Shown piece by piece: positions 1 through 6,154 of a stretch of DNA of 12,694 nt. Origin of the DNA: Rhizobiaceae bacterium (GTDB lineage: Bacteria > Pseudomonadota > Alphaproteobacteria > Rhizobiales > Rhizobiaceae). Position numbers and translations under genes: made by a program. The stretch's first letter is position 1. Each line of letters starts with the position of its first letter. The stretch is from positions 1-12,694 of the forward strand of contig SCRB01000340.1 in assembly GCA_004299545.1 (NCBI GenBank), given 5' to 3'. The notes under the pieces were generated by a model that saw only the letters and a program-made list of their open reading frames with translations, was not told the origin of the DNA and did no database searches.

Positions 1-2
1 GT

Positions 3-89
3 TCCGGGATCGGAGAGGGCGTCGCGATCGCGCTCGGTCAAGCCGGCGGCGATGTCGTGGTGAATTATGTCGCAGGTGACGAGGCCTGA
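3..89 (+). pseudogene. N-terminal remnant of a short-chain dehydrogenase/reductase (glucose 1-dehydrogenase-like)
   Basis: Translation from base 3 gives a 28-residue stretch, SGIGEGVAIALGQAGGDVVV followed by NYVAGDEA, then TGA at 87-89. This is the classical SDR Rossmann start: the GxGIGxG turn, helix and second beta strand ending in VVNY, with Asn-Tyr near the NADP-binding position as in glucose 1-dehydrogenases. The first two bases (gt) fit a preceding Gly codon, so the gene begins upstream of the window. The rest of an SDR of about 250 residues, including the Ser-Tyr-Lys catalytic triad, is absent, and GMC oxidoreductase sequence follows at once. Seen: motif and stop. Inferred: truncation by a deletion, so the product would be inactive. 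The assignment to glucose 1-dehydrogenase within the SDR family is tentative. Confidence 0.62.
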
Positions 90-97
90 CGGCCCTG

Positions 98-715
98 ATG
101 CGCGAGCCCAACGATACCGTCTTCCAGAAGACGCTCGCCGTCTCCGATTTCTACTTCGGGTCGGACGACTGGGATTATCCGCTCGGCCTGATCCAGATGT
201 GCGCCACGTTGCATGGCGCGCAGATCAGGGGCGAGGCGCTGCCGAGTTGGCTGGAATGGATGCCGAAGATGCCATTCGAGGAAATGGCGCGTCATTCGAT
301 GGATTTCTGGCTGTCGAGCGAGGATCTGCCGCGCCCGGAAAACCGTATCCGCTACGATGGCGGACGCGTGATTCTCGACCTCTCCGAAGGCGAGATGGAA
401 GCCCATGGCCGGCTGAAGAAAAAGCTCGAACAAATACTAAGCAAGGCTGGCGCGCATCCGGTGTTGCTGGAACGCAGCCTGTATCTGGGCCAGGACGGCC
501 CGATCGGCGGCACCGCGCATCAGGCCGGGACGGCGCGTTTCGGCACCGATCTGGCGACCTCGGTTCCCGACCTCGACTGCAAGGCCCATGAACTCGACAA
601 TCTGTATATCGCGGACGCTAGTTCTTTCCCGTCCATCGCAGCGGTCAATCCGACGTTGACGATCATAGCCAATGCGCTTCGTGTCGCGGACCGGATAAAG
701 GAGCGGCTGACATGA
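98..715 (+). CDS. Truncated GMC-family FAD oxidoreductase (C-terminal domain only; probable pseudogene)
   Basis: The 205-residue product matches the C-terminal part of GMC oxidoreductases (GMC_oxred_C, PF05199). The His of the HQAGT motif is encoded at 518-520. Near the end, LYIADASSFPS and NPTLTI (Asn codon at 647-649) are the usual C-terminal signature, giving the family's active-site His and Asn positions. Family members are about 500-550 residues with an N-terminal GxGxxG FAD-binding domain, and that domain is missing here. The frame is open back to base 80, just after an in-frame TGA at 77-79, and GMC-like residues (LTALM) seem to begin near 86. Immediately upstream is an SDR fragment in another frame. 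I see an internal deletion that removed the FAD domain, so the product should not be an active oxidoreductase even if ATG 98 is used. The stop overlaps the next start as ATGA (712-715). The intact ancestor probably oxidised a sugar or sugar alcohol. Confidence 0.82.
   Translation: MREPNDTVFQKTLAVSDFYFGSDDWDYPLGLIQMCATLHGAQIRGEALPSWLEWMPKMPFEEMARHSMDFWLSSEDLPRPENRIRYDGGRVILDLSEGEMEAHGRLKKKLEQILSKAGAHPVLLERSLYLGQDGPIGGTAHQAGTARFGTDLATSVPDLDCKAHELDNLYIADASSFPSIAAVNPTLTIIANALRVADRIKERLT
697..703 (+). promoter_or_regulatory. Ribosome binding site for the GH39 gene
   Basis: AAAGGAG lies 8 bases before ATG 712, inside the 3' end of the GMC remnant. It fixes the GH39 start and means this gene can be translated although the upstream gene is broken. 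Confidence 0.75.
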
Positions 716-2145
716 CGGTTCTGTTTTCAAGCGACCTTGGCGGACAGACCACGGAGTTTCCGCATTTCTGGGAGCATACCGTCGGCAGCGGCCACGCAAC
801 GCTCGCCCTGCGCGCCGATTGGCAGGCGCAACTGAAGCAGGCGCATGATGACCTCGGTATGCAGCACGTTCGCTTCCACGGGATCTTGAGCGACGATATG
901 GGCACGCTGGTCGGCGAAGGGGCCACGCTTTTCTACTCGTTTTTCAATACCGATCAGATTTTCGATTTTCTTCTCTCGATCGGTATGAAGCCCTTTGTCG
1001 AATTGAGCTTCATGCCGTCCATCCTGTCCTCGGGCGACCAAACCGTTTTTCACTATCGCGCCAATGTCACTCCACCAAAAGACTATGCGCAATGGGCCGT
1101 GCTGATCAGGAGGCTCGTTCGCCATTGGGTGGACCGCTACGGATTGGACGAAGTGCGGCAATGGTTCTTCGAGGTCTGGAACGAGCCCAATCTGACGGCC
1201 TTCGGCAGCGGAAAGCAAAGCGATTATTTCGAACTCTACCGCTACACCGTGGAAGCCATCAAGGGCATCGATCCGACGCTGAGAGTGGGTGGCCCGGCAA
1301 CGGCGGCCAACGCCTGGGTTGACGATTTCCTGAATTTTTGCGGATCGAACGACCTGCCGGTGGATTTCGTCAGCACGCATCACTATCCGACGGACGCGTT
1401 CGGCAAGCCCGGCGACGACACCGAGGCACAACTGGCGGCTTCCACGCGCAGCGTGCTGCGTGAAGAGGCTCGCGCGGTTCGAAAAAAGGCCGGGGATCTT
1501 CCGGTTTATTATACGGAATGGTGCACGTCCTCCAATCCGCGCGATCCGATGCATGACGACCCCTACGCCGCCGCGTTCATCGTCAAGACGATTCTCGAAG
1601 CGCGTGGGCTGGTCCAAGGCTATAGCTACTGGACGTTTTCGGATATTTTCGAGGAAAATTACTTTCCCTCCGTACCCTTTCACGGCGGCTTCGGGCTTCT
1701 CAACATTCACGGCATTGCCAAGCCGGCCTATCGTGCTTTCCAGTTGTTGCATGAACTCGGCACCGAGATGCTGCCAACGGAAGGCAGCCATGAAACGGTC
1801 GATGCCTGGTTCGTGCGCGGTGACCGGCGTTCCACGCTCGTGCTGACAAATTTTGCGTTGCCCCGCCACCCGATCGAGACGGAGCAGGTTTCCTTTGAAC
1901 TCAAATCCGCGAAACCCGCGACCACGGCATCCATCCAGCGGATCGATCTCGATCACGCCAATGCCAAGCGTCATTGGGAACAGTTGGGTAGCCCCGAATA
2001 TTTGACCGCCGCGACAGTGAACGATCTCAAGGACCGCTCACAGGTCACGAGCGAACCGGTGCCGGTCGAGGTTCGGGGCGGTACGCTGAGCGTCGAAGTG
2101 TCGATGCCGCCGCAATCGGTTGCCGTCATTCATTTCTCGAGATGA
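712..2145 (+). CDS. GH39-family glycoside hydrolase (beta-xylosidase-like), cytoplasmic
   Basis: The 477-residue protein has the glycoside hydrolase family 39 (clan GH-A) layout: a (beta/alpha)8 barrel over about residues 1-345 and a C-terminal beta-sandwich to 477. WNEPN at 156-160 places the acid/base at Glu158. VYYTEW at 265-270 places the nucleophile at Glu269. The spacing resembles the known GH39 beta-xylosidase of Thermoanaerobacterium saccharolyticum (Glu160 and Glu277). Other clan features are THHYP (222-226) and YSYWTFSD near 305. No signal peptide is visible, so action on imported or internally made oligosaccharides is inferred. GH39 includes beta-xylosidase, alpha-L-iduronidase and other activities, so the substrate is open. 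The start ATG 712 has a strong Shine-Dalgarno and overlaps the upstream stop. The gene's end overlaps the next start as ATGA, indicating translational coupling. Confidence 0.9.
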   Translation: MTVLFSSDLGGQTTEFPHFWEHTVGSGHATLALRADWQAQLKQAHDDLGMQHVRFHGILSDDMGTLVGEGATLFYSFFNTDQIFDFLLSIGMKPFVELSFMPSILSSGDQTVFHYRANVTPPKDYAQWAVLIRRLVRHWVDRYGLDEVRQWFFEVWNEPNLTAFGSGKQSDYFELYRYTVEAIKGIDPTLRVGGPATAANAWVDDFLNFCGSNDLPVDFVSTHHYPTDAFGKPGDDTEAQLAASTRSVLREEARAVRKKAGDLPVYYTEWCTSSNPRDPMHDDPYAAAFIVKTILEARGLVQGYSYWTFSDIFEENYFPSVPFHGGFGLLNIHGIAKPAYRAFQLLHELGTEMLPTEGSHETVDAWFVRGDRRSTLVLTNFALPRHPIETEQVSFELKSAKPATTASIQRIDLDHANAKRHWEQLGSPEYLTAATVNDLKDRSQVTSEPVPVEVRGGTLSVEVSMPPQSVAVIHFSR

Positions 2146-3437
2146 GCAGGATGGACGATTGGGCGCAACTGTCGGACGACGCGCTGGTCACCCGCCTTCA
2201 GCGCGCGGCTTTCTCCTACCTGTTGGAATACGCGAATGCCGATACCGGTCTTGTGGCGGATACTTCGCGCCGGGGATCGCCGTGCAGCATCGCGGTGGTC
2301 GGGTTCGCCCTGTCGTGCTATCCTATTGCCGTCCAGAACGGGTGGTTGTCGCGCGCGGATGGCGCGGCCCGCACGCTCAAGGTTCTCCGGTTCCTCTCCC
2401 GCAGCACGCAAAGCGATGCGCCCGACGCAACGGGCTATAAGGGTTTCTACTATCACTTCCTCGACATGCAAACGGGCAGGCGTGTCTGGCAATGCGAACT
2501 CTCGCTGATCGATACAGCGCTGCTGATCGCCGGCGTGCTGGTGGCCGGGAGCTATTTCGACGGCGGAAACGAAGAGAACGAAATCCGTGAACTGGCGGAC
2601 GCCTTGTATCGCCGCGTCGATTGGCACTGGGCTCAGGCCGGCGCCTCAGGACTCTCGCAGGGCTGGAAGCCCGAATGCGGCTTTCTCCATTATGGCTGGG
2701 AAGGCTATAATGAAGCCACCATCCTGTATGTCCTTGGCCTGGGTTCGCCCACTTTCCCGCTCGCACCGAGCGGCTATGTCACATGGGGCCTGACCTATCA
2801 GTGGGAAAACCTGCTCGGCCATGACGTCCTTTATTCGGGTCCGCTTTTCACCCACCTCTTCTCGCACGCATGGATCGACTTTCGCGGCATACGCGACGCG
2901 TTCATGCGCGAGAAGTCCAGCGACTATTTCGAGAATACCAAAAGCGCCGTCGCCATTCACCGCGAATACGGCGAACGCAATCCATACTGCTTCAGGGCCT
3001 ATAGCCGCAATTTTTGGGGCGTGACTGCAGGAGACGGCCCGGCCAACGTGGAAATCCGGGAGGACGGCAGGGATCGCCGATTCTTCGGCTATATGTCGCG
3101 CGGCGTACCCTACGGTCCCGACGACGGAACGATCGCACCCTGGGCGATGCTTGCGACGCTGCCCTTCACGACGGAGGCCGCGCTCGCCGGCACGCGCAGC
3201 CTTCTGGACACATACCCTCAGGTGTGCATCCAGGACAGATTCTCGAGCGGCTTCAATCCGACGCTGCAAAGCCGTACCGGCGGCTGGCTTTCCGAAGGTT
3301 GGTACGGGCTCGACCAGGGCCTGCTCGTTATGATGATCGAAAATCACCGCACCGGTTTGATCTGGGAGATCATGCGGCGTTGCGGCCCCATCCGCGACGG
3401 TCTCAGGAACGCCGGCTTCGAAGGCGGATGGCTATAG
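2142..3437 (+). CDS. Glucoamylase-family protein (PF10091), GH144-like putative beta-1,2-glucan hydrolase
   Basis: The 431-residue protein matches the family often auto-named 'glucoamylase family protein' (PF10091). Members include GH144 endo-beta-1,2-glucanases, and a related domain occurs at the C-terminus of cyclic beta-1,2-glucan synthases. Landmarks are YKGFYYHFLD (99-108), WKPECGF (175-181), HYGWEGYNEA (183-192), LGLGSPTFPL (198-207), FSHAWIDFRGIRD (240-252), DGTIAPWA (328-335) and the end signature DQGLLVMMIENHRTGLIWE (391-409). These cover an (alpha/alpha)6-barrel fold over nearly the whole chain. I do not assign catalytic residues. No signal or lipoprotein peptide is visible, unlike many secreted GH144 enzymes, so a cytoplasmic role is inferred. 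Beta-1,2-glucans are abundant in rhizobia, which makes sophoro-oligosaccharides a plausible substrate, but this is inference. ATG 2142 is chosen because it overlaps the GH39 stop as ATGA. ATG 2151 is an alternative. Confidence 0.85.
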   Translation: MSRMDDWAQLSDDALVTRLQRAAFSYLLEYANADTGLVADTSRRGSPCSIAVVGFALSCYPIAVQNGWLSRADGAARTLKVLRFLSRSTQSDAPDATGYKGFYYHFLDMQTGRRVWQCELSLIDTALLIAGVLVAGSYFDGGNEENEIRELADALYRRVDWHWAQAGASGLSQGWKPECGFLHYGWEGYNEATILYVLGLGSPTFPLAPSGYVTWGLTYQWENLLGHDVLYSGPLFTHLFSHAWIDFRGIRDAFMREKSSDYFENTKSAVAIHREYGERNPYCFRAYSRNFWGVTAGDGPANVEIREDGRDRRFFGYMSRGVPYGPDDGTIAPWAMLATLPFTTEAALAGTRSLLDTYPQVCIQDRFSSGFNPTLQSRTGGWLSEGWYGLDQGLLVMMIENHRTGLIWEIMRRCGPIRDGLRNAGFEGGWL

Positions 3438-4927
3438 AGATGCAACGCATTATGCCAAATGCAGCGGTTGAGGATGAGAAGACCTTTCTTCGGCGGGTGC
3501 GGCCGCAACATTGGAAGAGCCCCGTGCCGCGGAGCAGCTACGACCTGCTCATTGTGGGCGGGGGTCCGGCCGGACTGGCGGCGGCGGAGTCCGCTGCACG
3601 GCTCGGATTCTCCGTTGCCCTCGTCGAGCGCAATCGCTTGGGCGGAAATTCCCTGAATGTCGGGTCTGTGCCTTCAAAGGCCCTCATCCGCACCGCGCAC
3701 GTCTGCAGCACGATACGGGGTGCTGAAGATTTTGGCGCACTTGCGCCGGGCGAGGTCGCTCTCGACTTCAGCAAGGTAATGGCGCGCATGCGCCGGATTC
3801 TGACGCGGATATCGGCGTACAATTCGGTTGACGATCTCACGACGCTTGGCGTGGATATTTTCTTCGGCGACGCCCGGTTCGAGAGCACGGATGCCCTTGT
3901 CGTCGGGAGCACCCGGCTCCGTTTCGAAAAAGCGCTCATCGCTACGGGGGCACGGCCGAAGACGCCTGATATTCCGGGGCTCGAGCAGACGGGTTACCGC
4001 ACGAGTGCAACTATTTTCGAGATGGAGACCCCACCGAAACGTCTTGCCGTGATCGGCGGCGGTCCGTTGGGGTGCGAACTGGCGCAGGCTTTCTGCAGGC
4101 TTGGCGCGCACGTGACGATCGTGCAGGACGAGCCGAAATTTCTCCCCCGCGAGGAGCGTGATGCCGCCGAGATCCTGTCCCGATCCATGGCGCGCGATGG
4201 CGTGGAAATTCGCCTGAACACGGCAGTCGTCGGCGCGCGGCGCGAAGGCGGCGACAAGATTCTGGAGACGGTCGACAGCGGCGTAAAAAACGACGTCCAT
4301 GCCGATGAAATCGTCTTGTGCGTCGGACGGGCGGCCAATGTGGAGGGCCTCGATCTCGAGATTGCGGGCGTCTCATTCGAGGCCGTTCAGGGGATCAAGG
4401 TCGACGATTTCCTGTGCAGTTCAAATCCGCGTGTCTATGCCGCCGGCGATGTCTGCGGGGAACTCAAATTCACCAATGCGGCGCAAACTTCCGCCCGTAT
4501 TGCAGTTCGAAACGCGCTGGTGGACGCCAGGCAGCGCTATGACGACACGCTCACACCCTGGTGTACCTTTTGCGATCCCGAGATCGCGCATATCGGCCTG
4601 CATGTCTGGGAAGCGCGCCGGCAATCCATTCCCATCAAGAGTTTCACCGTCATGATGCACGATGTCGATCGCGCCATCACCGAGGGAGAAGACACCGGCT
4701 TCGTCAAAATTCATACCGCGGAGGGTACGGACAGAATACTCGGCGCGACCATCGTTGCCTCGCGCGCGAGCGAATTGATCAACGAAATGGCCGTCATCAT
4801 GAACGCCGGCATCGGCATGGAAGCCCTGGCCGAAATGGTCCATACCTATCCGGCTCAATCGGAAGCGATCATGCTCGCGGCGCAGGCCTACCGATACAGC
4901 ACCTCCTCTCGTTTCAATGCCCGTTGA
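3428..4927 (+). CDS. FAD/NAD(P)-dependent oxidoreductase, mercuric reductase/lipoamide dehydrogenase-like but lacking the redox cysteines
   Basis: The 499-residue protein has the complete class I pyridine nucleotide-disulfide oxidoreductase layout. It shows the FAD site GGGPAGLAAAE (44-54), a central NAD(P) site IGGGPLGCELA (209-219), the second FAD motif YAAGDVCGELKFTNAA (337-352) and a C-terminal dimerisation domain (about 385-490). The active-site motif that normally reads GGxCxNxGCxPSK is GGNSLNVGSVPSK here, so both redox cysteines are serine (Ser75, Ser80). The lipoamide-dehydrogenase catalytic His is replaced by Tyr474 in HTYPAQSE, as in some MerA-like proteins, while Glu479 is kept. 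Disulfide or mercuric-ion reduction is therefore unlikely, and direct flavin chemistry on a sugar or quinone is a guess. The gene overlaps the preceding one by 10 bases. ATG 3440 and 3452 are alternative starts, since no start has an ideal Shine-Dalgarno. A last role in the same glycan pathway is inferred from position only. Confidence 0.85.
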   Translation: MAIEMQRIMPNAAVEDEKTFLRRVRPQHWKSPVPRSSYDLLIVGGGPAGLAAAESAARLGFSVALVERNRLGGNSLNVGSVPSKALIRTAHVCSTIRGAEDFGALAPGEVALDFSKVMARMRRILTRISAYNSVDDLTTLGVDIFFGDARFESTDALVVGSTRLRFEKALIATGARPKTPDIPGLEQTGYRTSATIFEMETPPKRLAVIGGGPLGCELAQAFCRLGAHVTIVQDEPKFLPREERDAAEILSRSMARDGVEIRLNTAVVGARREGGDKILETVDSGVKNDVHADEIVLCVGRAANVEGLDLEIAGVSFEAVQGIKVDDFLCSSNPRVYAAGDVCGELKFTNAAQTSARIAVRNALVDARQRYDDTLTPWCTFCDPEIAHIGLHVWEARRQSIPIKSFTVMMHDVDRAITEGEDTGFVKIHTAEGTDRILGATIVASRASELINEMAVIMNAGIGMEALAEMVHTYPAQSEAIMLAAQAYRYSTSSRFNAR

Positions 4928-4939
4928 ATGCCGACGGGC
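4919..4939 (+). terminator. Hairpin at the end of the glycan operon
   Basis: GCCCGT (4919-4924) pairs with ACGGGC (4934-4939) around a 9-base loop that contains part of the stop codon region of the preceding gene. A flanking T-G wobble can extend the stem. There is no T tract after it, so it is only a weak candidate for an intrinsic terminator or an mRNA 3'-end stabiliser. Confidence 0.3.
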
Positions 4940-5110
4940 GAGGCGGTTTGCCGGCCGGGCATCATCTGATGGCGCCAAGAGGTAGCGTGAGCCGCGCGAC
5001 CGGATGAAATCTTCAGGATCGGACCGTCCGCACTCATGCGCAAGACCGCCCCTGTCTCAGTGTCTGAATCAAAATGAGTTGGGTGGCAGAGGCGGCGCCG
5101 TTCCCGATGG

Positions 5111-5148
5111 CTGCCGTCGTGACTGAGACGGAATTTCCGTCGCGGCAG
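5111..5148. repeat. Nested inverted repeat (possible RNA hairpin)
   Basis: An outer pair CTGCCG (5111-5116) and CGGCAG (5143-5148) encloses an inner pair GACGGAA (5127-5133) and TTCCGTC (5135-5141) with a one-base centre. There is no T tract on either side, so a simple terminator is unlikely. It lies about 200 bases before the glycosyltransferase start and could be a leader structure, an operator or a chance repeat. Confidence 0.35.
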
Positions 5149-5170
5149 GCCAGCCCTCATCGATCGGTCG

Positions 5171-5250
5171 AAAGTTAAGATTTTAACAGAATTTTACGAA
5201 TTAACTAACTGTAAACAATGCACTTAACTTAGCGAGATTCTTATCCTAGC
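5171..5250 (+). promoter_or_regulatory. A+T-rich promoter/operator region upstream of the GT26 gene
   Basis: The first 60 bases are only about a quarter G+C in a G+C-rich window. TTAAC occurs at 5183-5187, 5201-5205 and 5224-5228, and its complement GTTAA at 5174-5178. GTTAA-GATT-TTAAC (5174-5187) is a dyad. AAGTTAAG (5172-5179) is also the exact inverse of CTTAACTT (5223-5230). I cannot place a convincing -35/-10 pair. Repeated T-A steps in A+T-rich DNA suit a MucR/Ros-type zinc-finger regulator, which is known to control exopolysaccharide genes in rhizobia, but that link is inference. Confidence 0.5.
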
Positions 5251-5344
5251 AATGAGGAGAGACCGGCACTTATTCTATACGACATACGGGACCGGCGCCC
5301 CTTGTATCCCAAACGGCCGGGCGTCATTGCCTGCGACTGGAGTG

Positions 5345-6154
5345 ATGATCGTGACTGTCCTTGTTCAAGGGAAAACGAGCCCATCGTTTCAGGACAATGT
5401 TTCCCGCTTTCCCACCATTATGATAGGCGGCATGCCGATCACCGTGATCGACCGACACGGCGCGGCGCATTTGATGGCCGATGCGGCGCGCACGCATGAC
5501 CGCGGCTCTCCCCCTCGCTATTTCACCTCCGCCAACGGCGAGGTTATCGCGCGTGTCCGCGCGGATCCGCAGATGGCGCTCCTGTTCCAGAGCGCCGACC
5601 AGATCTTCGCCGACGGGCAGCCTCTCGTCCTGGCCTCGCGCTGGCTGTGCAGCAGCACGCTCCCCGAACGAGTTGCCACGACGGACCTTTTTCACGATGT
5701 GGCACGACTCGCCGAAGGGGAGGGCTTGAGCTTCTACCTGATGGGATCGACCGAGGCGGGAAATTCCAAAGCCGTCTCTGTGGTCAGGAAAGCCTATCCC
5801 GGCCTCCGCATCGTCGGCCATTGCAATGGCTATCTCACCGGCGAGGCGCTGGAGCGGAAACTGGACGAAATCAACGCCCTTGCCCCCGACATCCTCTGGC
5901 TTGGCCTTGGCGTGCCGCGGGAACAGATTTTCATCCGCGATTATTCTTCCCGACTCACCAATGTCGGAGTGATCAAGACATCGGGCGGCCTGTTCGACCA
6001 TCTGGCCGGCAAGGTTCCGCGGGCGCCCACGTGGGTACAGAAAATCGGCTTCGAGTGGATGTGGCGCATGGCGATGGAGCCGCGCCGCCTCTTCTGGCGC
6101 TATTTCACCACCAATCCCAAAGCGTTCTACGCAATCCTAAGGTACTCCAGATGA
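5345..6154 (+). CDS. WecG/TagA/CpsF-family glycosyltransferase (GT26)
   Basis: The 269-residue protein is a full-length GT26 (PF03808) glycosyltransferase, the family of WecG and TagA. These transfer an N-acetylmannosamine-type or related sugar to an undecaprenyl-diphosphate-linked first sugar at the inner face of the membrane. Matching segments are TIMIGGMPITVID (24-36), YFTSANGEVI (59-68) and the DG pair at Asp90-Gly91 (catalytic Asp position in TagA). Also present are LPERVATTDL (106-115), the Rossmann segment FYLMGSTEAG (130-139), WLGLGVPREQ (185-194), and the C-terminal signature RAPTWVQKIGFEWMWR then EPRRLFWRY (226-253). The start is uncertain. ATG 5345 and GTG 5351 lie just after GGAG (5339-5342), with GTG 5351 at the better spacing. 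ATG 5252 would add 31 residues without family similarity. It follows an A+T-rich promoter region and overlaps the next gene as ATGA. A polysaccharide repeat-unit assembly role is inferred, and the acceptor and sugar are unknown. Confidence 0.87.
   Translation: MIVTVLVQGKTSPSFQDNVSRFPTIMIGGMPITVIDRHGAAHLMADAARTHDRGSPPRYFTSANGEVIARVRADPQMALLFQSADQIFADGQPLVLASRWLCSSTLPERVATTDLFHDVARLAEGEGLSFYLMGSTEAGNSKAVSVVRKAYPGLRIVGHCNGYLTGEALERKLDEINALAPDILWLGLGVPREQIFIRDYSSRLTNVGVIKTSGGLFDHLAGKVPRAPTWVQKIGFEWMWRMAMEPRRLFWRYFTTNPKAFYAILRYSR
6138..6142 (+). promoter_or_regulatory. Ribosome binding site fixing the FAD monooxygenase start
   Basis: TAAGG lies 8 bases before ATG 6151. It selects this start over the long upstream open extension of the same frame (from 5647), which runs across the glycosyltransferase gene and has no family similarity. 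Confidence 0.6.

Larger units (their letters stand above)
4928..5344. other. Gene-poor spacer between the glycan operon and the polysaccharide genes
   Basis: I find no convincing gene in this roughly 400-base stretch. It contains the 3' arm of a hairpin (to 4939), an inverted-repeat structure at 5111-5148 and an A+T-rich, TTAAC-rich segment at 5171-5250 that is the likely promoter of the downstream glycosyltransferase gene. A minus-strand open frame of 90 codons (5160 to 4888) has no ribosome binding site and no recognisable motif, and it overlaps the upstream gene, so it is not annotated. Bases 5252-5344 are in frame with the next gene and could be an N-terminal extension if ATG 5252 is used. 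Confidence 0.6.

Noticed and set aside
80..98. A functional SDR-GMC fusion protein
   Set aside because: The two parts are in different frames, with a stop in the SDR frame at 87-89 and in the GMC frame at 77-79, so no fusion can be made without frameshifting.
727..1974. 415-codon open frame on the minus strand opposite the GH39 gene
   Set aside because: It is antisense to a gene with clear catalytic motifs, has no recognisable domain or ribosome binding site, and long antisense frames are common in G+C-rich DNA.
3014..3427. Long 5' extension of the flavoprotein frame across the PF10091 gene
   Set aside because: It is Arg-rich shadow sequence without similarity to flavoproteins. The FAD domain begins normally after ATG 3428.
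4888..5160. 90-codon minus-strand frame in the spacer, divergent from the GT26 gene
   Set aside because: It has no Shine-Dalgarno and no family features, and it overlaps the end of the flavoprotein gene. Its position next to an A+T-rich promoter is suggestive but not enough.
5647..6150. 168-codon 5' extension of the FAD monooxygenase frame
   Set aside because: It overlaps the conserved GT26 coding region and lacks family similarity. A good ribosome binding site precedes ATG 6151.
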